Source: Methanomicrobiales archaeon (GTDB taxonomy: Archaea; Halobacteriota; Methanomicrobia; Methanomicrobiales; Methanospirillaceae). From it: 50,261 nucleotides of DNA. The stretch spans positions 1 to 50,261 of the forward strand of contig JAPKXR010000177.1 in NCBI GenBank assembly GCA_026394715.1. Direction: 5' to 3'. Below the pieces are notes generated by a model. The model was not told where the DNA came from and made no database searches. It was given only the letters and a program-made list of their open reading frames with translations. This document shows, one piece after another, positions 42,880 through 50,261 of this stretch; position 1 is the stretch's first letter; the number at the start of each line of letters is the position of its first letter. A program made the translations under genes and the position numbers.

Positions 42880-44039
42880 GAGACGTAGCAGTTATCGGGA
42901 TCGGATGTACTCCCTTTGGAGAGAAATGGGGGAGTTCATTCCGCGACCTCTTTGTCGAGGCAGGCACACTCGCACTTGACGATGCGAACCTGTCCGGGGA
43001 GGATATCGACGCGATGTATGTCGGGAACATGAGTGCGGGTAGATTTATCGAGCAGGAGCATATCGGCGCACTGATTGCGGACTACTCGGGCCTCTCTACG
43101 CGACATATCCCGTCGACACGGGTGGAAGCTGCCTGTGCTTCAGGCGGACTTTCGTTCCGGCAGGCCGTGATCGCGGTCGCGAGTGGCATGGAAGATATCG
43201 TTGTAGCAGCGGGCGTCGAGAAGATGACCGATGTCGGGACAGGTGCAAGTGTGGACGCGCTTGCCGGTGCAGCAGACCGTGAATGGGAGGGGTTTGTCGG
43301 AGCAACGTTCCCCGGACTCTACGCGATGATTGCGACCGACTACATGAGCCGCTACCCGCTGACACGGGAGCAGCTGGCGCAGGTCGCGGTGAAAAACCAC
43401 TATAATGGTGCAAGAAACCCGATTGCCCAGTTCCAGCAGGAGATTACCATCGACACGGTGCTCAGGTCATCGCTTGTTGCAGACCCCCTGCGTCTCTTTG
43501 ACTGTTCGCCAATCACTGACGGGGCTGCCGCGGTAATCGTTGCACCCCTGGACCGTGCCCGGGAGTTTACCGATACCCCTATCCGGGTACTCGCGAGTGA
43601 GCAGGCGAGCGACACCATCACCCTGCACGACAGGAGAGATATTTCGACGCTCGATGCGACGGTGGCCGCGGGACAGCGGGCTTTTAAAACCGCCAGGATT
43701 ACCCCGAAAGAGATCGACCTCGTTGAAGTGCATGACTGCTTTACCATCGCCGAGATCTGTGCTATCGAGGACCTCGGGTTCTGCAAAAAAGGTGAAGCGG
43801 GAATGTTAACCATGGAAGGCGTGACCGCATTGAACGGGGACCTGCCGGTCAATACCAGCGGGGGCCTCAAGGCCTGCGGACACCCGGTCGGTGCGACGGG
43901 TATCAAGCAGGTCTACGAAATTGTGACCCAGCTCCGCGGCGATGCAAAAGGCCGCCAAATCGATGGAGCGAAGATTGGAATGACCCACAACGTGGGTGGC
44001 ACCGGTGCAACGGTTGCCGTGCATATCTTCGGGGTGTGA
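42876..44039 (+). CDS. Thiolase (acetoacetyl-CoA thiolase, mevalonate route)
   Basis: The 387-residue thiolase-family enzyme joins two acetyl-CoA units. The nucleophile is C87 in [15 protein letters not shown]. The late [21 protein letters not shown] region holds the catalytic His and its loop, and [15 protein letters not shown] ends the protein. The usual second catalytic cysteine in the CxG motif near the C-terminus appears as MTHNVGGTG, as in the archaeal SCP-x-like thiolases of the HMG-CoA synthase complex. It is coupled to hmgS and followed by the DUF35 gene. Confidence 0.92.
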   Translation: MRDVAVIGIGCTPFGEKWGSSFRDLFVEAGTLALDDANLSGEDIDAMYVGNMSAGRFIEQEHIGALIADYSGLSTRHIPSTRVEAACASGGLSFRQAVIAVASGMEDIVVAAGVEKMTDVGTGASVDALAGAADREWEGFVGATFPGLYAMIATDYMSRYPLTREQLAQVAVKNHYNGARNPIAQFQQEITIDTVLRSSLVADPLRLFDCSPITDGAAAVIVAPLDRAREFTDTPIRVLASEQASDTITLHDRRDISTLDATVAAGQRAFKTARITPKEIDLVEVHDCFTIAEICAIEDLGFCKKGEAGMLTMEGVTALNGDLPVNTSGGLKACGHPVGATGIKQVYEIVTQLRGDAKGRQIDGAKIGMTHNVGGTGATVAVHIFGV

Positions 44040-44046
44040 ACGACCA

Positions 44047-44439
44047 ATGTCTGTAGCAAGGTTCTGGAGAAAGATCCCACAGCGGTATAACCTGATCGGG
44101 ACGGTCTGTAAAACATGCGGGAGACATTTCTTCCCGCCACGTTCATTCTGTCCTGACTGCCGCCGCAGCGGTGAAATTGTTGAGTACAAGTTCAAGGGAA
44201 CAGGGACTGTCGTAACACACACGATCATCAGGACGGCGAGTGACCAGTTTGAAGACCTCACACCCTATGCCCTCGCGATCATAAAGCTCGATGAGGGGCC
44301 AAGAATTACCGCCCAGATCGTATGCACCCCTGAAGACGTAAAAATCGGGATGCGCGTGAAGGGAACGTTCCGCCGGATCGCTGCGGACGGTGCGAGCGGG
44401 GTTATTTATTACGGTACGAAATATGTGCCGGATGAATAA
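44047..44439 (+). CDS. DUF35 zinc-ribbon OB-fold protein of the thiolase-HMGCS complex
   Basis: The start is taken at ATG 44047, giving 130 residues. It has a rubredoxin-like zinc ribbon (CKTCGRHFFPPRSFCPDC, about residues 20-37) and an OB fold (FKGTGTVVTHTII..., about 50-130). The family bridges thiolase and HMG-CoA synthase in archaea so that acetoacetyl-CoA passes directly between them. The gene lies 7 nt after the thiolase and ends the operon. Confidence 0.93.
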   Translation: MSVARFWRKIPQRYNLIGTVCKTCGRHFFPPRSFCPDCRRSGEIVEYKFKGTGTVVTHTIIRTASDQFEDLTPYALAIIKLDEGPRITAQIVCTPEDVKIGMRVKGTFRRIAADGASGVIYYGTKYVPDE

Positions 44440-44456
44440 GAAATATCCACCCTCAA

Positions 44457-45374
44457 CTATTTTCTCACCGTAATATCATACACGGTATGCCATTTCCCCG
44501 GTGAATACGACCTCACCGTGTGTTCCCTGACAGCGGACGGCTGAAATGTTTCGATTTTGCCAAGATATTCTCCAACGGATGAGACGAGCGCGTAACAATG
44601 AATTGTTCCACCCGGCCGGCACAACCTGAATGCTTCCTCCAGGAACTTTGGGGCATCGATGGGCAGGTTCATCACCACGCGGTCAAATTTCCAGGGCAGG
44701 ATCCTTGACAGCCTGCCGGAGTCCGCAAGCACGGGCATTACATTGGTACAGCGATTATCAAGACAGTTTTCTTTCATCAGGATAACTGCCGCAGGATTGA
44801 TGTCAGAGGATACGACAAACTGGGCGGATGTACTCATCGTGATGGCAAACGGCCCCACGCCGGCAAACATGTCGAGCACGGTCTCCTCTCCCCCCATCTG
44901 GTGGAGCACCCGCTGGCGCTCCGTGGCAAGCCGTGGAGAGAAGTAGGCCTCCGAAAGGTCGATGGTAAAACGGTGCCCGTATTCCAGGACCAGGGTCCGG
45001 GTGGTCGGATCTCCGGCCAGTACCTCGAACTCCCGTGTGCGGTATTCGCCCTGGATATCACTGGTTGTGGCGAGCACGGTATGGATTCCAGGACGTGACA
45101 CCAGCAGGGCCTCTGCAGCCGCACAGTCGCTCTCCTGCATCACCGCGATACCGCCGATCAATTCGTGGCGTGCTACCGCGGAAAACTGTTTTTCGTGAGC
45201 CTCGAATGATGCCCGCAACCCCGCTTCACAACACCCGGTCAGAGGGAAAAAAATGTCATCCCCTTCAACAAATGGCTTAAGACTGGCGTCTAGCAGCCCG
45301 TTTGCAATAAGGTGCTGGCGGGTCACTTCCCCCTTTTTTTTCGGCACCAATAATGCCCATTGTTCAACCTTCAC
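44457..45374 (-). CDS. trm5: tRNA (guanine37-N1)-methyltransferase Trm5
   Basis: A 305-residue class I SAM methyltransferase that makes m1G37 in tRNA. Marks are YFSPRLATERQRV (about residues 144-156), the SAM motif VLDMFAGVGPFAITM (about 165-180), SSDINPAAVILMKENC, VVMNLPIDAPKF (about 233-244, with the NLP motif) and the PGKWHTVYDITV tail. The shorter N-terminal domain corresponds to D1 of Trm5 (binding the tRNA elbow). It runs opposite to the mevalonate genes and sits between DUF35 and HMG-CoA reductase, both on the plus strand. Confidence 0.9.
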   Translation of the reverse strand: MKVEQWALLVPKKKGEVTRQHLIANGLLDASLKPFVEGDDIFFPLTGCCEAGLRASFEAHEKQFSAVARHELIGGIAVMQESDCAAAEALLVSRPGIHTVLATTSDIQGEYRTREFEVLAGDPTTRTLVLEYGHRFTIDLSEAYFSPRLATERQRVLHQMGGEETVLDMFAGVGPFAITMSTSAQFVVSSDINPAAVILMKENCLDNRCTNVMPVLADSGRLSRILPWKFDRVVMNLPIDAPKFLEEAFRLCRPGGTIHCYALVSSVGEYLGKIETFQPSAVREHTVRSYSPGKWHTVYDITVRK

Positions 45375-45424
45375 CAGTATGCACCACCACTAAATCATTT
45401 ACCCCTGGGACGAAACATTATCTC

Positions 45425-46633
45425 ATGCAGGACTATCTTGAGAGACTTAAGTCCGGGTCTCTTAAATTATATGCCCTTGAGAAGGAACTTCCACCGGCCG
45501 AAGCTGTACGCATCCGGAGGAAATATATCGAGCAGGTGACTGGTTCTGACCTCGGGAACCTCGGTTCCTATACCATCGGGATTGATAATGTGGTAAGGAA
45601 AAACTGCGAAAACATGATTGGCGCAGTGCAGGTGCCGGTGGGTGTTGCCGGTCCGCTCGCTGTCCACGGCGAATATGCAGACGGGGAATTTTTTCTCCCT
45701 CTCGCAACGACAGAAGGGGCGCTCGTTGCTTCGGTCAACCGGGGCTGTGGGGCAATCACAAAAGCCGGCGGAGCGGAGATCCGGATTTTAAGGGACGGGA
45801 TGACCCGCGCACCCGTCTTCGCGGCACGAAGTGTAGCCCATGCAAAGGAGATCGCGGACTGGGTCTCTTCGCACCGCGAAGAGATCCGCACGGTGGCAGA
45901 GAGCACGACTTCACACGGGAAGTTCCTTGATGTTACGACATCAGTAACCGGGACCAGCGTATTTGTACGGCTGGAGTTTGATACCAAGGACGCGATGGGT
46001 ATGAACATGGTCACGATTGCCAGTGCGAAAGTGGCGGAACTCATCGTGGATTCCACGGGCGCGAGGCTTATTGCCCTTTCCGGGAATATGTGCTCCGATA
46101 AAAAGCCTGCTGCAATAAACCTGGTCCGTGGCCGGGGAAAAAGCGTGGTCGCCGGCGTATTCCTGCCGGATGCACTTATTTGCGAGGTCTTTAAAACCGA
46201 TGCGGCGACTCTTACCGAGGTGAACCTCCGAAAGAACCTCGTCGGTTCAGCACGTGCCGGTTCACTTGGGTTCAACGCACACGCGGCAAACGTGATTGCA
46301 GCCATGTTCATCGCGTGCGGCCAGGACCCTGCACACGTGGTAGAGGGGAGCAGCTGCATCACGACTGTTGACCAGGCACAGGGTGGCATCTATGTTGCAG
46401 TGACCCTTCCCTCGCTGAACGTTGGGACGGTTGGAGGGGGTACCAGTATTGCTACCCAGGCAGAATGCCTCTCTCTCCTGGGTGTTTCCGGCGGCGGGGA
46501 CCCTCCAGGTTCCCATGCACGAAAATTTGCCGAGATCGTGGCATCCGGCGTCCTCGCAGGGGAGTTGTCGCTACTCGGCGCGCTTGGTGCCCAACACCTT
46601 GCGCGAGCCCACCAGCAGCTCGGACGCGGGTAA
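45425..46633 (+). CDS. hmgA: Hydroxymethylglutaryl-CoA reductase (NADPH)
   Basis: The start at ATG 45425 (MQDYLERLKSGSLKLYALEKEL) gives 402 residues; an upstream start at 45353 would overlap trm5. The class I enzyme reduces HMG-CoA to mevalonate, the committed step of isoprenoid lipids. Marks are the ENMIGAVQVPVGVAGPL start motif, LATTEGALVASVNRGCGAI, MGMNMVTIA, CSDKKPAAINLV with the catalytic Asp/Lys, and GGGTSIATQAECLSL with a C-terminal His in HARKF. It is separated from the synthase-thiolase operon only by trm5 on the other strand. Confidence 0.96.
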   Translation: MQDYLERLKSGSLKLYALEKELPPAEAVRIRRKYIEQVTGSDLGNLGSYTIGIDNVVRKNCENMIGAVQVPVGVAGPLAVHGEYADGEFFLPLATTEGALVASVNRGCGAITKAGGAEIRILRDGMTRAPVFAARSVAHAKEIADWVSSHREEIRTVAESTTSHGKFLDVTTSVTGTSVFVRLEFDTKDAMGMNMVTIASAKVAELIVDSTGARLIALSGNMCSDKKPAAINLVRGRGKSVVAGVFLPDALICEVFKTDAATLTEVNLRKNLVGSARAGSLGFNAHAANVIAAMFIACGQDPAHVVEGSSCITTVDQAQGGIYVAVTLPSLNVGTVGGGTSIATQAECLSLLGVSGGGDPPGSHARKFAEIVASGVLAGELSLLGALGAQHLARAHQQLGRG

Positions 46634-46701
46634 TAACCGGAGCTCTAATTTAGGATAGATTCTTTTTTTTCAGATTTTTTCCAGTTTTACCGCATTCCCA
46701 A

Positions 46702-46712
46702 CAATTAAATAA
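46702..46712 (+). promoter_or_regulatory. TATA box of the superoxide dismutase gene
   Basis: AATTAAATAAC, centred about 27 nt before the ATG at 46734, implies a leaderless transcript. A T-run of eight at 46662-46669 just upstream is a likely terminator for HMG-CoA reductase. Confidence 0.5.
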
Positions 46713-46733
46713 CCGGACAACCTTTTCCACATT

Positions 46734-47351
46734 ATGACCGAACCAACCCATTATTCCCTTCCGGCACTGCCCTACGATTACGCAGGCCTTGCCCCCGCCA
46801 TATCCGAAGAACAGCTCCGGCTGCATCACGGCAAGCACCACCAGGCATACGTCAATGGCGCGAATGCAGTCCTTGAAAAGCTGGACAATTCGCGAAAGGC
46901 AAACGTTGACCTCGACATGAAGGCGACCTTAAAAGAACTCGCGTTCCATCTCGGCGGGAACCGGATGCACACGATGTTCTGGGAGAACATGGCACCTGCC
47001 GGAAAGGGTGGGGGCGGAGTCCCTTCAGGAATGGCAGGGAAGATGATTGCGGCAGAATTTGGATCGTTCGATCGGTTCAGAAAGGAGTTTACCCAGGCAG
47101 CGAACAGCACAGAGGGATCGGGTTGGGCAGCGCTAACCCTGTGCCTTACCACGATGCGCCCCCTGATCATGCAGGTGGAAAAACACGGGGTCAACACCTA
47201 CCCGTTCCGGATCATCATGGTGCTCGATGTCTGGGAGCATGCATATTATGTAGATTATAAAAATGACCGCGCAAAATATGTCGAGAATTTCTGGAATATC
47301 GTAAACTGGGATACCGTGAACAAACGGCTTTCCGAAGCCCTGATAAAATAA
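46734..47351 (+). CDS. sod: Superoxide dismutase (Fe/Mn type)
   Basis: The 205-residue enzyme destroys superoxide. Ligands are visible in [16 protein letters not shown] (first His, near 27) and [11 protein letters not shown] (His near 80). [12 protein letters not shown] (Asp and His near 163-167) completes the set, with EGSGWAALT (about 120) next to the site. Iron is the usual metal in anaerobes, but metal choice cannot be read with confidence. It stands alone with its own promoter, next to a rimI gene. Confidence 0.95.
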   Translation: MTEPTHYSLPALPYDYAGLAPAISEEQLRLHHGKHHQAYVNGANAVLEKLDNSRKANVDLDMKATLKELAFHLGGNRMHTMFWENMAPAGKGGGGVPSGMAGKMIAAEFGSFDRFRKEFTQAANSTEGSGWAALTLCLTTMRPLIMQVEKHGVNTYPFRIIMVLDVWEHAYYVDYKNDRAKYVENFWNIVNWDTVNKRLSEALIK

Positions 47352-47360
47352 CCCTTTTTT

Positions 47361-47825
47361 CTAAAACCTGAACCATTTCATCATGACGAACGCGTCCTCG
47401 CTATTTGCATAATACTGCCCGATCCGGAAAACGTCCTGGTACCCGAGTTTCTGGTAGAACTTCTGGGCTTTCTGGTTCGAGACACGGACCTCAAGCTGAA
47501 CTCCGGATGCCGACTCCAGTGCAAACTGGTGCTCGATACGCCGGACGAGTCGTCTCCCGAGGCCTGCGTTCCGGAACGCCTTCGATACCGCGATGTTACA
47601 GATATGACCGTATACCTCGTCACCGGTATCCTCAAGCCCCCCGACCACAAACCCGGCGAGCTGGTTCCCCGTCGATGCCACAAAAAACGTGCTGGGGAAA
47701 CAGGCTACAGACTCCGAAAAAATATCCCCTCCCCAGGGGTCAGGGAATGATTCAGCCTCTATGGTAGTGATCGCATCGACATCGGTGATTCGTGCTCTCC
47801 TGATCTGGACCTGTTCGCCTTCCAT
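47361..47825 (-). CDS. rimI: N-terminal (alanine) acetyltransferase RimI
   Basis: A 154-residue GNAT-fold enzyme. It has the acetyl-CoA pyrophosphate loop SKAFRNAGLGRRLVRRI (about residues 84-100), the VRRARITDVDAITTIEAESFPDPWG-type start and the C-terminal RVSNQKAQKFYQKLGYQDVF motif typical of RimI/Ard1. In archaea such enzymes acetylate protein N-termini. A TATA-like AGATATTATAG about 27 nt before the ATG serves this gene; the same AT-rich box may serve the divergent DUF1015 gene. Confidence 0.9.
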   Translation of the reverse strand: MEGEQVQIRRARITDVDAITTIEAESFPDPWGGDIFSESVACFPSTFFVASTGNQLAGFVVGGLEDTGDEVYGHICNIAVSKAFRNAGLGRRLVRRIEHQFALESASGVQLEVRVSNQKAQKFYQKLGYQDVFRIGQYYANSEDAFVMMKWFRF

Positions 47826-47912
47826 TATTCCCGATCACCATTTGTCACTGCTATAATATCTATCATATAGAATCAGGGCCCATTTTTATGAGAAAGCCAG
47901 GTGCAGTTTTCC

Positions 47913-49172
47913 ATGGTAAGGATCTTTCGTTTTTCCGCGGTGCGTCCTGCACCAGCACATGCACAGGGGATAGCCGCCGTACCCTATGATGTCGTAAGTG
48001 CAGAAGAGGCGCGTGAGTGTATCAGAAAAAGCAGCGGGAGCTTCCTCCGTGTCAGTCGTTCTGATGCACTGCTGCCGGGCAATTCTCCATATGACCCGAA
48101 GGTGTACGACCTGGCACGGGAGAACTTCCGAGGCCTTGTCCGGGACGGGCGGATGGTACAGGACGAGAGTCCGGCCCTCTACCTCTACCGGGTGACCGAA
48201 GGTGACACCTGTTACCTGGGCCTCGCATGCTGCCTTGACGTGGAGGATTACCAATCGAACCAGATCAAACGTCACGAGGCTACACGCTATGACAAGGAGG
48301 AAGACAGGACACGACATATCGATACGGTCAACGCCCATACGGGGCCCGTGGTCCTCCTGTATAATGACCCGGGCGACATCTACCCATATATCGAATCACT
48401 CATCCCGACCGTGCAAACGCCAGTTACAACGGTACGGGGCGGGCAGGGCGCGGTGCATGAGATCTTCAGGATCACTGATGATGCGGCATATAACCGCATC
48501 CGGGAAATGTTTCAGGGGCTTGATGCCTATATCGCTGATGGCCACCACCGCGCCAAGTCAGCGGTAAATGTCGCGGAGAAAAGAAAGGCAGATGGAAAAA
48601 TATCAGATGAGGCCGGGCATTTCATGGGCGTTTTGTTCTCGCACCGGAGAGTTACTATCCACGGGTACAGCCGGCTCGTTACGCCGCAGAAGAAGGTCCC
48701 TCCTGAAACACTGCTTGGAAAGATCAGCCAGACGTTCGAAGTGACCTCGATATCCGGTGTGGATCCCTCGGCATACCAGGTCCTGACGCGGGACCTCTAC
48801 TTCACGCCCCACCATGTCTTCCATATGTACCTGAATGGTATCTGGTACGAGTGCTCACTGCCGTACGAGGAGGGCGCAGGACCGATCGATTCCCTGGATG
48901 TATCGGTTCTCCAGAAACTGGTACTTGGAAAACTGCTCGGTATCACCGATCCCCGTGGGGACATGCGGCTCCAGTACCTCGGCGGGGCGAGACCGGTTGG
49001 TGACCTTGAAGGACTTGTTGACCGCGGGGAGTTTATGGCGGCCTTCTCTATGCAGCCGCTGGACGTGGATGTCGTGCTCAGCATTGCCGATGCAGGGTGC
49101 ATTATGCCCCCGAAATCGACATGGTTTGAACCAAAACTGCTCTCGGGCCTCCTGGTCCACCTGCTCGACTGA
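47913..49172 (+). CDS. DUF1015-family protein
   Basis: The start ATG 47913 (MVRIFRFSAVRP) is preceded by AGGTG about ten bases upstream, giving 419 residues. The family pattern is clear: RPAPAHAQGIAAVPYDVVS near the start, a long alpha/beta middle with HRHEATRYDKEEDR-like residues (KRHEATRYDKEEDRTRHID), HDIFRI-like IFRITDDAAYN, and YIADGHHRAKSA (about residues 210-221). DUF1015 proteins are widespread in anaerobes and archaea with no agreed function; some sit near serine or glycerate metabolism genes. It precedes hisG by 41 nt and may be cotranscribed. Confidence 0.88.
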   Translation: MVRIFRFSAVRPAPAHAQGIAAVPYDVVSAEEARECIRKSSGSFLRVSRSDALLPGNSPYDPKVYDLARENFRGLVRDGRMVQDESPALYLYRVTEGDTCYLGLACCLDVEDYQSNQIKRHEATRYDKEEDRTRHIDTVNAHTGPVVLLYNDPGDIYPYIESLIPTVQTPVTTVRGGQGAVHEIFRITDDAAYNRIREMFQGLDAYIADGHHRAKSAVNVAEKRKADGKISDEAGHFMGVLFSHRRVTIHGYSRLVTPQKKVPPETLLGKISQTFEVTSISGVDPSAYQVLTRDLYFTPHHVFHMYLNGIWYECSLPYEEGAGPIDSLDVSVLQKLVLGKLLGITDPRGDMRLQYLGGARPVGDLEGLVDRGEFMAAFSMQPLDVDVVLSIADAGCIMPPKSTWFEPKLLSGLLVHLLD

Positions 49173-49213
49173 ACCGTCAGGGTTTAATCCATTCCCTGCG
49201 ATTTCTATTTCCT

Positions 49214-50086
49214 ATGATCACGATTGCACTCCCTAAAGGGAGCCTTGAGGACCAGACCCTCCAACTCTTTAAGGAGGCAGATCTCGAGGTGCGGAGGACT
49301 GACCGCGATTATAACCCGCAGATCAACGACGATCGGATAGGAAAGGTAAAGGTCCTCAGGCCCCAGGAAATTCCGACCTATGTCGAGATGGGATATTTCG
49401 ACATGGGGATTTCCGGCCTCGACTGGGTCTGTGAGTCGGGCGCAAAGGTCCAGGAGATTGCGAAACTCAATTACAGTAAAACGGGCGAGGGAAACGTAAA
49501 GATCGTGGTCGCCGTCCACCGGGATGAACAGATCTCAACCGTGAGCGAGATCCGTCCGGACAGCAGGGTAACGACCGAGTACCCCGGGATGACCAGGGAT
49601 TTCTTCAATCACCTGGGTATCCCGGTCCGCCTGTTTCCATCGTACGGCGCGAGCGAGGCAAAGGTCCCGGACCTGATGGACGTGGTGGTCGACCTGACTG
49701 AGACCGGGACGACGCTCCGGAAGAACGGGCTCAAAATTATCGGCCAGATCATGGAGTCGTACACGGTCATCATCGCGAACCGTGAGGCCTTCAAGGACCC
49801 CGTCAAACGGAGGGAGATGGAAGAGATCGTAATTCTCCTGATGGGTGTTATCGAGGCCCGCAACAAGGTACTCCTCACGATGAACGTGCCTGCTACAATG
49901 CTTGAATCGTTGGTCTCCACTCTTCCGGCGCTGAAGAAACCCACCGTTTCCAGGCTTCACGGGATTGATTTCTTCAGTATCGAGACGGTTGTCCAGAAAA
50001 ACCTCGTGAATACCCTCATTCCAAAGCTCAAGGCATCAGGTGCAGAAGATATCCTCGAGATCCCGATTACAAAGATCGTGCGGTGA
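49214..50086 (+). CDS. hisG: ATP phosphoribosyltransferase (long form)
   Basis: The 290-residue enzyme joins ATP and PRPP, the first step of histidine synthesis. The start MITIALPKGSLEDQTLQLF (1-19), GYFDMGISGLDWVCESG (about 59-75), and DLMDVVVDLTETGTTLRKNGL (about 155-175) bind PRPP. The C-terminal 75 residues (ARNKVLLTMNVPATMLESL... VSRLHGIDFFSIETVV in pieces) form the ACT-like domain of the long, histidine-inhibited form, so no HisZ is needed. T-runs near 50118-50126 likely end the transcript. Confidence 0.96.
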   Translation: MITIALPKGSLEDQTLQLFKEADLEVRRTDRDYNPQINDDRIGKVKVLRPQEIPTYVEMGYFDMGISGLDWVCESGAKVQEIAKLNYSKTGEGNVKIVVAVHRDEQISTVSEIRPDSRVTTEYPGMTRDFFNHLGIPVRLFPSYGASEAKVPDLMDVVVDLTETGTTLRKNGLKIIGQIMESYTVIIANREAFKDPVKRREMEEIVILLMGVIEARNKVLLTMNVPATMLESLVSTLPALKKPTVSRLHGIDFFSIETVVQKNLVNTLIPKLKASGAEDILEIPITKIVR

Positions 50087-50261
50087 AATAATTTGATTGA
50101 TTTTTCAGAAAACCAAATTTTTTTTCCCATCCACACGGTAGATTTGCCTTACCACAGGATATTTTCGATTCGGCACCCTGCAGCACGCCACCACCACAAA
50201 CTTCCCCATCACGCGAAAACTGAATGAACCACCGCTACGAAGGAGATCGAAACATGGAACC
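50087..50261. other. Trailing intergenic region
   Basis: After hisG a run of eight T (50118-50125) is a likely archaeal terminator. The rest is plain sequence. The last bases (ATG at 50254) could begin another gene, preceded by an AAGGAGAT ribosome-binding-like stretch, but only three codons are in the window. Confidence 0.4.

Noticed and set aside
45568-46389. 273-codon minus-strand frame inside HMG-CoA reductase
   Set aside because: Antisense shadow of a conserved gene; no domain and no ribosome-binding site.

Overview
The window looks like a chromosomal segment of a methanogenic archaeon, most likely of the order Methanomicrobiales. The archaeal signs are aIF2-gamma, Rpo7/Spt4, a Kae1-Bud32 fusion, a thermosome, TiaS, deoxyhypusine synthase, Trm5, RPA with its RPA-associated protein, and the mevalonate-route HMG-CoA synthase/thiolase/DUF35 trio. 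The methanogen signs are a four-subunit pyruvate:ferredoxin oxidoreductase, a CbiZ cobamide-salvage enzyme, a dihydropteroate-synthase-like protein of the methanogen type and a DUF2098 protein. I saw no insertion sequence, prophage, CRISPR array or rRNA operon. This is mostly core genome with a few odd spots.

Layout. 1-530 has no convincing gene but holds a long nested inverted repeat. 531-2592 (minus) encodes a radical SAM/SPASM-type enzyme and a membrane-anchored TPR protein. Two tRNA genes follow (Val-CAC and Gly-UCC), then htpX. At 4057 a Bles03/DUF1917-like gene faces a long minus-strand information-processing cluster (10.4 to 4.7 kb). Read in transcription order it is aIF2-gamma, PIN protein, rpo7, spt4, GTP-dependent dephospho-CoA kinase, then S24e, S27ae, kae1-bud32 and rdgB, ending in what looks like a decapitated L40e gene. 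10.7-12.7 kb holds a DUF2098 gene, gene debris and an AT-rich glycosyltransferase gene that may have been acquired. 12.8-16.7 kb (minus) is a suf operon: sufC, sufB, pcm, a cyclase-family gene and an unknown gene.

17.1-20.5 kb (plus) is a YprB/YprA pair, the counterpart of the bacterial MrfAB repair nuclease and helicase, in swapped order. 20.6-23.3 kb (minus) has a DHPS-like protein, a parvulin, a JAMM protease and RibL FAD synthetase. 23.3-28.2 kb (plus) has a PHP phosphoesterase, truA, a YkgJ-like protein and the porBACD operon. 28.4-31.0 kb (minus) carries a thermosome subunit and an HTH regulator. 31.0-37.1 kb (plus) carries tiaS, dys, pyrF, a free-standing NrdD-type glycyl-radical domain, a CbiZ fused to a Cys-rich domain, and the RPA pair. 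37.7-40.9 kb (minus) has recQ, ribB and the regulator/kinase rbkR. 41.1-46.6 kb contains an HTH regulator, HMG-CoA synthase, thiolase and DUF35 protein, an opposed trm5, and HMG-CoA reductase: the first steps of archaeal lipid synthesis. The window closes with sod, rimI, a DUF1015 gene and hisG.

Most genes sit in tight operons with 1-4 nt overlaps. Several operons have a TATA box about 25-30 nt before the start codon, suggesting leaderless transcripts. The items I find most worth a second look are the 120-residue stand-alone glycyl-radical/zinc protein (34003-34365), the truncated L40e gene (4709-4798), the archaeal MrfAB-like pair, and the repeated motifs around rbkR and recQ. All calls come from reading the sequence and recalled family knowledge; no search was run.
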